Assembly (NCBI GenBank): GCA_013365365.1
Contig: JABVXU010000012.1
Span: 124,001 to 188,000 of the forward strand
Source: Cruorifilaria tuberocauda
Lineage: Eukaryota; Nematoda; Chromadorea; Rhabditida; Onchocercidae
Direction of reading: 5' to 3'
DNA length: 64,000 nucleotides
The notes beneath the pieces were generated by a model that saw only the letters and a list, made by a program, of their open reading frames with translations, was not told the origin of the DNA and made no database searches. The position numbers and the translations under genes are program-made. Numbering within the stretch: position 1 is the stretch's first letter; each line of letters starts with the position of its first letter. Shown piece after piece: positions 53,601-64,000 of the stretch.

Positions 53601-56600
53601 TAACTCAGCCGGCAATACTCTAGACATGATTTCAAACTTTTACATATTCATTTTTTTCACTTTTGATATTCTCAGTGACATGTACGTAAAAACAAAGTAT
53701 AAAACTTGATTGACACCTGCTTTGAATTTTTTCCGGTAGCATAAGAGGTATCACACAGTAATTTGAGAATGGGTAACTACTCTCATATTTACTTAACTTA
53801 TTCAGAGTAGTAAACGGTGAAATTGATATTAGCAGTTTTGGATGGATGAAGTCAAGCAATTTGCTGTATGATTTATTTGCTTAACACCATCGTGCAAAAT
53901 GGAAACGACTGAATATTTCTCTATTTCTATTTTGTAATGTGATATACCAAGAAATTATAAATGCGGATTAAAAGCTTTCAGCATTTGTTTCATAAAAAAA
54001 TTGTGTGCAAGGGAACAAATAAACATGACACTAAATTTTATAAAGCTAAATTTTCAAGTTTTAATGAGGAAATGATGAAATGAAATGAAGATGAATTTCT
54101 CTATATCTGCTTTAAGATTCTATACTTGGCGGAATATAAGTGTTATTCTAACATCTCAAGCTGCACATATATATATATATATATAATTTATTGTTTCAAT
54201 TGTTGTTATAGACCTACGTAGTCGCTTAACGTCGAGACAGATTTTCGCAGACACAATTGGAAAAGGAATAATTTAAATATGAAATTTTTTATTATTCATA
54301 AAAAGAAATTCTAAAAGACAACTTACTCGATAAAGTTGGGTGAAAAGTAAAGTAGCGTGCGCTGTCAAATCGCCACTTTCATCGACACTCAAATCCGCAA
54401 AACTTGAAAGCCATTGGTGCTCACCCTTAAAAATTCCACAAACGAATCGCATGTATAACATCTGATCAGTATTGATCATAAATTTCTGTCATAAGACATA
54501 CCAAATAATCCATTTTTGTTGATTTTTTTGAAGTAAGATGAGACTGAATACCTAATTAATAAGTTAATTTTAAAATTTAATAATAAATTACAATTGCTCT
54601 AAAACTACTGGTTATAAAGATAGACTAATCCAATTAATATAGATTTAGTTTATAAAAAGATTAAAATTGATTAATAAAAAAGGATCGTAATAAATATGAT
54701 ACAATTATGCAATTTTAAAGTATAAGTGGATTCCAGCTAATGCGAATTTTCTGTAAATTTATATGGATCAGTAATGCTGAAATATTAAACTGAATAATGT
54801 TAATATTACAAAGAGTTCCAAAAAAATCAAAATGTAAAGACTCACTTGGGCAGATGCATGATGATTACATTGCAGAAATAGAGGAGGTCGATTCAATGGT
54901 ACATTTTCCACCGATGCTACCGAATGGCTACATCGAATAGATTCCGCTAACGATGAAATATCTGCCATTCTGGAAAATAACCACTATTTCAATTTGTTAC
55001 CGAAACCTAACAGTTAATAAGAAATTTCGTGAAAGTAGTTACCGAAGCTTTTCGTCATCAACAGCAAATTCATCTTCTAATTCTTCATCACAACTTTCTT
55101 CTTCGGAAACAGTTTCACTACGTATTCCTGATCCTAGCGGTGTCTTTTCGCTTGATATTTCGAATGAGTCAGATGCTGCAACCCGGAAAATTCATGAATA
55201 ACACGAAGATACGGATAAGAAAAAAAGTTTTTTTGCAAATAATAACCTGCTGAAGATGGACGTTGATTACCAGCAATTTCGGTACATTCATCATCCAGAT
55301 ACTGTTCCTCGACATCAATGCCAGCTTTACTTATGGAATGTGGTCGCATTGTTGAAAGCCAATTAAAACATGATTCTGTTGATTCCGATACAGTATCATG
55401 TTCCGCTTCCAAGAAATCAAATTCACTACAACAAGTATAATTTCATTATCCGAGATTTTAATTCCTTTTGCTCAAAAAAAATCATTTCTAGTACAATTAA
55501 AATTCAGTCCGATTGCAAAAATTCAATTACCGGAATATTCGAGGGAAAGAATTAGTAACAGACTGGTCGACTACCAATGATGATGCTGACTCGCCATCAC
55601 CCACATGTGATGGTGAAATCCTTTCTGTTGAGGTGGAATTTGAATTCGGTGGTTCATAGGAAATATCATGCAACGATTGTGAGAAAATTACTGAAGTACT
55701 TTTTGGCAAACCAACACGAAGTCCAGAAGCATTCAACAAACTGATTAATCGTTCCCGGACTTTTGTCTTCAAATTTAGTTTTTGTCTAATTCAAATTTAA
55801 TCTCAGTTGAAGTTTAAAATTAAATTCAAACTCGAATATATCTGATAAATAAATGTAAATCTTAAAGTTTTGAAATCCACGGAGAAATTGTAAAATTTCT
55901 AAACTTAAACCTACCTGATTACACGTGATGTGTTTTCGTAATGATGCCGTTTCTGGAGTACTTTTATGCACGGTTGAATATGAAGGTATAAAGCAACCAC
56001 GAAGTGGGACTTCCAACTGAAGTCCTTCTGGTCGTGTAACCTCATCTGATTCTGGTCCATCCTAAATTATCTTTTGTTGTTTCATATAGCAGAATCATTT
56101 AATAGTCAATATAATTTATGATCCTAAAGTCAGTGCACAATGAAAGAACATATTATATAAGTTTTGGTTTCAATCAATGATAAGTGAAAAGATTGGCTGA
56201 ATCAAGGCATTATCACATCAACTAAAAGCTCATCTCAAATTTGTTTGTATTAATTAAATTTCAATTCAGTAAATTAGCAAATTTAAAAATTTTGTAACTA
56301 AATTAGCAAATAATTCAAACCATATATTCATCATTTAATAAACAGTGCAGTAAAAATTTATTTTTTTAAATTATAACATGTAGCAGAAGTCAATAGCAGC
56401 GATTTCTTCATCCTCAGAGATGATCTTTAAATATGATAACTTCTAAATTCTTTAGATTATTGCACAAATATCAAAGACTTTCTCCAATTTTACTCCGATA
56501 ATTAGAGTAATTTTTACGAAAAAATGAATACGGATATTTTTTTTCAAGTTATTTGAATTGAATAAATATAACTAAATCGATAAATCGAAATAATCCATAC

Positions 56601-59600
56601 CGAGATGTGACCATCGATAGCAATACTGTCATACTGAACAAAACACTTCAGAATCTTTGAAGCATCTTTCCAGTTCGGACCCTAAATTATGTTTCTTAAT
56701 GGCTTGCATATATCTACGATGAGATATATGGACAATGGAAAGAAGGATTCATATTTTTTAAATAGAGTGATAGTAATACCAATTTAATTCCGGTTCAATT
56801 TTATTCAAATCCATATTTAAACGTTAGCATTCATCTACAACTACAGTAGGGATAACAGAATCCTTCCAAGCATTATCTAAGGACCAATGAGTCTAAAACA
56901 AAAAAGATATCAATCTAGAACTTTTCCGAAACTGGAATTAAAAATGAATAAACCTGTATATGCTTCGAAACAACTCGCACAACCTGAAAAACAAAAAAAG
57001 TTCTGAAATTGTTAAAACTACATTTTTTGTTTCTAAATTGCAACTTTTATTCCATCACTAAATTAAATATGCAACATTTGGCAATGATAAAATGACATTT
57101 TAAAGATTGATTTGATGGTTTTATGAGTGATATAAAATGTCTACAATGATTCAGAAAATAGAACATCGGAAGATGAAGACACTTTAGCATATGCAAACGA
57201 GAGATAATTTCAGTTCTTCAGTATGTGGATAGCGTTCAAAGAGATGATTTTACGGTAAGGGTATGAATAAGCAACTAAGAACCGTAATATCCTAGTGGAT
57301 GGGCTATTAAAAAGACATTAAACTTCCAGAAATTGTGTCGCTAATATATGGTTTAAGTTTCAATAGGAAATGAGAGAGGAATAACAATAAAGCTGCTACA
57401 GGCGCTTTTGATACTTGCTCACGGGAATAATCATAAAACTAACTTATTATGACTGTTTCAAATACTGATGCAAGAAAGGGGTAAAGTTAATTTCGACGAA
57501 TTTTCAAGAATTTTCCAACATAAACCATTTTTCATTTCTTAAAGCGTAATATAATCAAGTCTTTACAAAAAATAACGAAGTAGAATTGTTGTAATAATGG
57601 GTAAGTAAAAACAAAATAAAAACCATCATATTATTGAGAAATAAATCCAAAATAAATGTAAGATTAAAATTTAAACTTCACCTTCCATTATATTTTATTT
57701 ATTTTTCCTCAAATCTTTGTTTATTTAAGGGGCTCGAATAGATGTTTGCCAATCATGAACTCTAATAATCAAAATTTCATTTTGTGTTTTTATCAGCGAC
57801 ATAACCGCATAGCTTAGCAAAATCGACTAGACATATGCATGTACCTGTGAAGCTAAAACGACATATCTAAACAAATCTATAACTTTGTGCATTTCAAAGT
57901 TTCAAAACGTGTAACCTTTTCGTTCAATTTATGACTAAAATAATTTAATTGTTGGCAGATGTCCTTCAGACTGCTATCCTTACAGACAAACAAAAGCATT
58001 AAGGGTGATAAAGGAAACTATTATAAGGAATTTTTAAAAATCTGTCGTTTTAGAGTATTAAATTTGTGTGCACAAGTATTGAGATAAATCTTTAATTGGT
58101 GACGAAAATCACCAATTAAGACGCACACAAATAAATACAAAGATACTGAAACACTATAAAAATTTTTCAAGGATAGATTGTAATCGGCAATCCCTTAGAT
58201 GGATTTTCAAAGGGAAACGATTATTTTAATGATGGCCTAAATCAAACATGAGTGACTGAAACATATGGTGAAAGAAATAATGAAGAAAAACAAGGAAAAG
58301 GAGGGAAGTGAAATTGAAATTCGTTACGACAATACATATATTTCAACAAATATCTCACAAAGAACAAGTGATAATAGCACTTTGTGTTTAACTGATAATG
58401 ATCTTCACTTGCTGACAAATGAACTTTTGTTAGGTTTCTCGAAACGATGCGAAATTCAAGGATGTATATTGTCTTATAAGTTGAAAAATAATTTGTATAA
58501 CATCAAAAGTTTATTTGTTTTTTATGCCGTATAATTTCTCATTTACATTAAAAGCGAAAATTCAACTTACACAAAAAAATTGGATTAGGAATGGAAACGA
58601 ACCAAGCATATAAACAGTTGTAAAAATGATTAAGCAATCTTAACTAAAATTACTCGTAATTTTTTCGGTTTTTATTAAATCAAACTTTTTCAAATATAAC
58701 AAAACTACAACGACCAAAAAATAAGAAAACATTGAATAAATAAAGTAAAAGACCTCTGAAAAAAATCGGGAAAGAAGACGATTAATAAATGACTGAACCA
58801 TATGCAGTTCTGTATAAAAAACTTGCATAATTTATACAAGAATTTTGGATAAATTTAAGAGTCATTGATATCATTCAGCATAACGTCTTGCATTTAAAAT
58901 TATTTATTATATCATATTCCTTTTAGTTTAATTATCGTTATTCTGTATTATAAAGCTTTGTATGAGTAATTAAGAAGTTTCTTCCAACCGATACTTGTTT
59001 AATAGTAATAATAAAGATTTCAACTGATCTTCTTGATCCATATAAATAAATGTAAATGAACGTATATAAGTATAAACATAAAAATTACCTGAGCATTTAT
59101 GGAGAGAGGTGAACATTGTGATAAATCAGCATTACCAGCTAATAAGTGTAAGCAAGATAATATGTAAGTATGGAGTGACGTCACACTTCTTTCCAACATC
59201 TGCAATATATCATAATTGTCACAACTTAATTTAACTAAACTTATTCCTTTAAATAGAAAATTGGTCGCTGATAACAACAATTTGACACCTAATTTATTTC
59301 CTCTATTAAAATATTAGAAATTGCTGCAGGCTTTCTTTTAAATTTTGTTTAGTAGAACAGATCAATCAACGTATTTCTAAAAAATGCATAAGTGAACCTT
59401 GCATATAGTTCATTTTACCTTTCTTAATCTTTACAGTAATCTCTCAATTCTAATTACTTCATTGTAATGAGATTAGAGATGGTTAGGCTTATATATTTTT
59501 CTTCTTTAACGTTTTAATGTTTCAATGTTTTAATGATTTATAATGTAAATAATTACTGCAGACTTTTAATAATGCATATAATGAAGTGGTACAATCAAAA

Positions 59601-62600
59601 GAGAGGCGAAATTCAGCAGCAGCAATAATATCACATAAAATTTTCCTTTTTTTTATTGTTTTGATTCCTCTGGGAAAATCGGGCATAAGAGGAAAGATAT
59701 ATCCATAATTGTTTTACATTAACGTGCCAGGTAATTGAGCGCACGGAACTGCAATTGCTTATAATGATGATTTGTGTCACTTCTCCACACTGGTTACGAT
59801 CACCGCATTCTCAATCTCTCAACACCAGTAGTTAAACATGAATTTTTCAAGATCATGCGACAAGACGTCATAAAAGCGACCAATGAATGGGACATTTCGT
59901 CGGCAACATCATAAAATCATGCATATCAGCATATCTTTCCCATCTTTTATATTAAACAACATAAGGCTATAACGTGGATCACATATGCCCATGGATCACA
60001 ACCGAGTATATCAGAGAGTCATCAGGCAGTCGTCAGTCCGCCAAACAACATGATGAAGATAAATGGAGATAATCAAATGGAATAATTATACTGGAAATGT
60101 TTTATAGTTAACTATTTGAAGTTTAATTTTGATTTTCTTAGAATTTGAAAATGATATTTGATTTAGAATTTGGGCAGTTGGCTGTTTTAAAACACGTACT
60201 AAAGGTAGATTTACCTATATTTAAACCCATAATATCGCTATTATTGATCTTGACGAATTTATTTCAAAGCTATCCAATAACTGAAATCTTAAAAAATCAT
60301 ATAAATATATCAGCCTAAACAAAATTCAAGACAAACATAGATTGTATTCCTCAGATAAGAATAGAAGGAATTACCAACCTCAGCAAGAAGGACGAAAAGC
60401 TGAGTATGATCCGGTGTTAAGCCATCACACATATACTTGAATACACATTTTGCCCACTGGAAGCGATCACGTGGAAAACAGCGTTCAGCATATTTATACA
60501 TCATCTAGAATTGAATTAAATTAGGAAAAATCTAAACGATATAAAATTAATACTAATCACGAATTAATTACGAAAGGCAAAAGATTTGAAAAAAAATCTG
60601 TGATGAAAGTGTTGAAAAAATGAGTGATTAATAAGGTCTAATTAGTAAAACACAGCGGCAATTTTTAACTGAAAATATTAAGTCATCGAATGACTTACAG
60701 ATGATAAATGAGCAAGTGGATTATCAAGTGAATGTTCTTCCGTTTCTGTTATTCGTTCCGAAAGAAACTGAAATCAAATGCTCGATAAAAATTTATGATT
60801 TAAAATGACAAATACGTTGATGATAAGGACATAAAAATCGTCTAACTATCAAGTGGTTGGAATTTTTCAGGAAGCTAATGCACGATTGAAAGAATGACTG
60901 TGTCATTACCAAGAGACAAGGTTTAAATGAAATTTTTGAAATCTGCACTGCTATCGTAATTATTACTTATAGTATTTCCTAATGAAATAAATTTATAGTT
61001 CATAACCACTGAATTTCAATATTGAGATGAAAAAAGTTGGACCACTGAATTATTAGATATTAACTGAAATCCTACTAGCAATTTCAGAATATAACGTAAA
61101 GTAAAGCTTTCTACAGTTACTGGAAATTCGAATAAAAGTTGTGAGCAACTATGAAATACAATCCAATTTAGATATTTAATATAAATATATTCCAGGTACG
61201 AACAAGAAACAATGAAGCAAAAATATAATCAACATGCCTCATTCAACTTCCTGGTAATCGATAAGCATAGTGATGTAGGTGTTTCAAAATTAAGCAAAAG
61301 TAATGGCATGGATGAAGTGATCAATAAAGGAATCAGGCTGCATGGTCCCATTGCTGGTTCATCTATCACTTCAAGACATTTCAATAGTAATGATAGAGAT
61401 AACTCATAGCCCGATTGTATCGTTGCACCTAGAAGTTCCACAGTGCACAAAGTAAAAGGACAGATCATAAATTTAATATTTTTAGTACAATACTGTTCAC
61501 TTCGTAATAATCTATTAATATATAAAGTGATTAATACAAATTTTTTCTCAAATTCCAGATCTTAATTTAAGTTCAGACCCTAGCTATGACAATGAATGAA
61601 ACAATACATACGAAATCCTTCTTCACCTTCTACTTTTTAATTCCCTTGTTCATGGTACTTCATTATTTCATGTTAGATTATTAAAAACAAGAAGATTTAT
61701 GTTATCAAAAAAAAGACAAAAAGTTAATTTCAATGCCAAAGTTACTACCAAAACGATCTGATAAGTTCTTCAAGAATAATACAGGATTCACAGATAAATT
61801 TACCTTTCATGATTAAGCCGGCCAAACCACTATAATTTTTCCAATCCAACTGTGATACTGTTTTAGACAAACGCTGCAAACATAATATCTTATCTGAAGC
61901 TGCTGCATCAAACACCTGCAAAAAGAGAAAAATGAAAAAACTTCTCAAAAATGTCTTGAAATATATCTCTCATAATAACAGATTACCTATATTCTTTAAA
62001 ATGAAAAATTATAACAAAAATCAATTACAGCTTGAATTTACACAAATAATATACTATCGAAATACTAAATGATTGGATAATATCACTGAATACAATAAAA
62101 GTAATATTACTAGCATGTTGGTTAGTATTGGATAAAACCATTAATATTGATCATGAATTGAGTGAAACCGTTATTGATAACTTGCAAATTGATATAATTA
62201 AAGTCAAAGTTAAGGAATTCTGACACTTCATGAATTCAGATATTTTGGAATTACTGACAAAAACAAGTTAGGAGTGTCAAACAAATATAAGAAACAGATT
62301 AGCTAAGAGATTTTATGAAAAAGTAACTTTATAAAACAAATATTTAAGAAAAGAAGAAAGAACAATTATAAATTAGTTAAACTCAGCATTTTACCATAAT
62401 TCACTAATAACTGAAATGTCGCATCATGAGTCTATGAAATTTGAAAGTCTCTGTGTCCCGTAATTCTTTCTCTTAATAACAGTGTAAAATATTAGAAATA
62501 ACACCTTATCCAACAGATGTAGAGCGAGCAGATATTCGTTATCAGAATTTGACTCAAGCATAGCAACTGCAATTAGAAATAACCGACAAAGTGTCAGGAA

Positions 62601-63721
62601 ATCTTCTTCTCCAACACCGACATCTAGGGTTTTCAAGGCTGCAGCACTTTTACTTCGACTTAAACCTGCCGGTACTTCTCGTTCATTAGTTACCAAAACT
62701 GAATGTCGCATATCTAAAAATATGCGCACATAAACCTTACGAATCCGGTAAAATTACGAATTTTTATTTTCATTATTATAAAAGGAAAAGCTACAAGTTT
62801 AGTTTTTTAGAGTTTATCGAAACTTCGCCGGACAAAATGAGTCAGATCCGGTATAGGATTTTATTTTGCTAAGGGAATAGTAATAATTGGACACTGATAA
62901 AATAAAATGAAAAAATTTTTTAGATACATTTATGGATTATAACAAAAGAATTTGATAACAGACTTATCTATAAAAGTTAGGCTATCATAGCTGTTAAAAG
63001 TTTAGTTAGCTACTTTTAAAAGGAAGATTTTGGCAATGGATAATGTAATTTATTTTCTTCCGAAACATTAAGTATGTCACTTCACAGTTCTAGTGCAATG
63101 CATAACTGGAAAATCAAAATAAGTACATTAATTATGAGTTGAATTAAAGAAGACCTTTTCGTTCACGAGTTGGCGATAGAACAGTTGAAGCAACAGCATT
63201 TGAAATTTGATGCAATACAGCAGGTGTATAGGAAGTAGAACGTGCATGGGTCGGACACTGCAAAATATTTGCTGTGTGAGGCATTAAAGCCAAATGCGAA
63301 ACAGCTATTTGAAGACAAAGCATTATATCTGTCACATAAGACTGGGTATCTTCATGTGGCTCGCCAACAGTTTCTGCTAAGCGTGACAAGATATTCGGAA
63401 TCCACGGTGATGGTGACTGAAATCATGAAAATTCTTAGTTATCAAATTAAAAATTTCTGCATTCCAAATTTTCATTTTATATCATATGAACCAACCTGAC
63501 AAAGAGCTGAATTGATTTGGAAGCAACGACCAGCAATATGCCGATTTGAAGTTGATAAGGCCATTCCCATTGCTATTTGTGACCAACGCAATGCTAAAGT
63601 TGGATTTGCTTCAATCAACAGTTCAGCCAAATGACGTACCATACATCCTAGTTGCGCCGCACTTTCAATCCGCCATTGTCGTGATGTTACATCTTCGTTA
63701 GCCCAAAGAGGCTTATCCATT
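44623..63721 (-). CDS. sax-2: Furry / SAX-2 homologue, C-terminal third (5' end outside window)
   Basis: Twenty-two minus-strand exons are supported by junction phase and by Furry-family sequence: 63721-63496, 63416-63155, 62713-62505, 61915-61804, 61428-61238, 60767-60699, 60504-60379, 59199-59089, 56983-56954, 56681-56601, 56061-55915, 55766-55531, 55425-55247, 55175-55043, 54969-54846, 54425-54327, 53548-53399, 51838-51740, 50745-50668, 50583-50476, 48200-48016 and 44872-44623. They code for about 1,067 residues of a protein usually near 3,000. Family landmarks include SNRHIAGRCFQI, HARSTSY, NEYLLALHLLDK, PRDRFQWAKCVFKY, RVGLPKSTSVIFSQS, EFDFLE and the final region around LLLAYCRSHQ and VVGSDKAL. 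In C. elegans SAX-2 acts with the NDR kinase SAX-1 in neurite termination and tiling; in flies and mammals Furry scaffolds NDR/LATS kinases. The first exon here begins with one base completing a split codon, so coding continues beyond 64000. The 56061/55766 junction is ambiguous, and the intron after 61238 appears to be GC-AG. Confidence 0.93.
44873..48015 (-). other. sax-2: Last intron of sax-2 (3.1 kb)
   Basis: The minus-strand donor is CTCAG|gtaacg at 48015 and the acceptor is ttttgcag at 44873. An Arg codon is split between the exons (AG|G). The contents are A+T-rich; frames on either strand (for example 45367-45708) are Lys/Phe/Ile-rich and not convincing genes. Confidence 0.8.
48201..50475 (-). 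other. sax-2: sax-2 intron, 2.3 kb
   Basis: Phase 0 intron between exons 50583-50476 and 48200-48016, with donor CAG|gtatga and acceptor catttcag on the minus strand. A+T-rich, with no recognised feature. Confidence 0.8.
50746..51739 (-). other. sax-2: sax-2 intron, 1.0 kb, with CT repeat
   Basis: Phase 0 intron with donor CGA|gtaagt and acceptor aattttag on the minus strand. It contains the CT-rich tract at 51591-51629. Nothing else stands out. Confidence 0.75.
51591..51629. repeat. CT-rich microsatellite
   Basis: Tract of CT and CTTT units on the + strand in a sax-2 intron. Confidence 0.9.
51839..53398 (-). other. sax-2: sax-2 intron, 1.6 kb
   Basis: Phase 0 intron with donor CAT|gtacgt and acceptor aatgtttgcag on the minus strand. 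The open frame at 52598-52861 in it shows no family pattern and would not connect in phase. Confidence 0.8.
54167..54185. repeat. (AT)n microsatellite
   Basis: Nine AT units in the sax-2 intron between exons 54425-54327 and 53548-53399. Confidence 0.95.
56954..56983 (-). other. sax-2: 30-nt microexon of sax-2
   Basis: Flanked on the minus strand by acceptor ttcag and donor CAG|gtttat, it encodes exactly ten residues, VVRVVSKHIQ. It joins INAQ of exon 59199-59089 to GPNWKDASKILK of exon 56681-56601, all in phase 0, restoring the Furry-family helix 'INA-VLRVISKYIQ'. It is a normal part of the sax-2 coding sequence. Confidence 0.85.
56984..59088 (-). other. sax-2: sax-2 intron, 2.1 kb
   Basis: Phase 0 intron lying before the 30-nt microexon. 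It contains a perfect 11-bp inverted repeat (58092-58119). The + strand frame at 58265-58534 has no recognisable domain and no nearby splice or poly(A) signals that would argue for a nested gene. Confidence 0.75.
58092..58119. repeat. Perfect 11-bp inverted repeat with 6-nt spacer
   Basis: TTAATTGGTGA at 58092-58102 is the exact reverse complement of 58109-58119, separated by CGAAAA. It lies inside a sax-2 intron. The function is unknown. Confidence 0.9.
60768..61237 (-). other. sax-2: Predicted GC-AG intron of sax-2
   Basis: Exon 61428-61238 must leave in phase 0, because exon 60767-60699 is open only in that frame. All nearby GT dinucleotides give the wrong phase. GAG|gcatgt at 61237 gives phase 0 and a smooth join, KLNE to FLSERITETE. 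The acceptor is gatttcag. The alternative is an unseen small exon or a sequence error. Confidence 0.6.
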
Positions 63722-64000
63722 CTAAAAATCACCGCAGAGTTGTGAAACGAAATGATCTGAATTTATGCAGGATATTGAATTCAAACAATTTATTTCCTGT
63801 AAAAAAAGAAGTGTGCAAAACTTCTATTAATTTAAATATTAAAGAATCAGTGAAATTTAAAATATGCCAAAGGGATTTCAAAGAAGCGGTAAAAATTTTA
63901 TTTTTTCGCTTTTTCTAGTAGCAGGTTTTTGATAATGATTCCTTGGCTTAGAACTCTAGCTACTGAAATATGAAATAACTTACTAATGCACTAATTCAAT
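63722..64000 (-). other. sax-2: sax-2 intronic sequence at the window edge
   Basis: No in-phase open stretch with Furry similarity is visible on the minus strand here, so this appears to be intron. The preceding exon lies beyond the window. Confidence 0.65.

Noticed and set aside
56847..56894. Possible extra sax-2 exon (minus strand) reading THWSLDNAWKDSV
   Set aside because: It has an acceptor and is in phase, but including it interrupts the conserved join SKHIQ-GPNWKDASKILK that direct splicing gives.
58265..58534. 89-residue open frame on the + strand within a sax-2 intron
   Set aside because: No domain or family pattern, Lys/Asn/Ile-rich composition expected of A+T-rich DNA, and no supporting splice or poly(A) context.

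Overview
This is a nuclear window from a nematode, most likely a filarial or related spirurid species. The DNA is strongly A+T-rich. The protein genes are split by GT-AG introns, many ending in a TTTTCAG/TTTTTAG-type acceptor. Two start codons lie 3-4 nt after such an acceptor, as expected for spliced-leader trans-splicing. The best-recognised products have well-characterised nematode and animal relatives (TBX-2, Furry/SAX-2, HGH1). Introns of 3-7 kb are much longer than is usual in C. elegans. I see no bacterial gene, transposon ORF, rRNA, recognisable tRNA or CRISPR array. Genus or species cannot be fixed from the sequence alone.

Layout. (1) 1047-4199, +: a five-exon gene for a 477-residue predicted type II membrane protein with a Ser/Thr-rich stalk and a C-terminal NHL-like beta-propeller region; I do not recognise a named orthologue. 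(2) 6238-17274, +: a six-exon HGH1 homologue (armadillo-type chaperone cofactor), 394 residues, with a 3.2 kb and a 5.6 kb intron. (3) 17275-21697: gene-poor DNA holding a strongly strand-asymmetric G-rich/C-rich block just before the next gene. (4) 21698-41064, +: the tbx-2 orthologue (Tbx2/3 T-box repressor), four exons over 19.4 kb with introns of 4.5, 7.4 and 6.0 kb, ending in an eh1-like co-repressor motif. (5) 41065-44622: the 3.6 kb convergent gap. (6) 44623-63721, -: the C-terminal third (about 1,067 residues, 22 exons) of a Furry/SAX-2 homologue, whose 5' part continues beyond 64000.

The genes do not form a pathway or an evident operon. HGH1 helps fold proteins, TBX-2 represses transcription in development, and SAX-2/Furry is an NDR-kinase scaffold for cell and neurite shape. 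The more unusual points are an exact 60-bp sequence shared by an intron end of the first gene and an HGH1 intron, a predicted GC-AG intron and a 30-nt microexon in sax-2, a long insertion in the conserved HGH1 C-terminus, and G+C-richer islands in the giant tbx-2 introns. No wholly new system was found.
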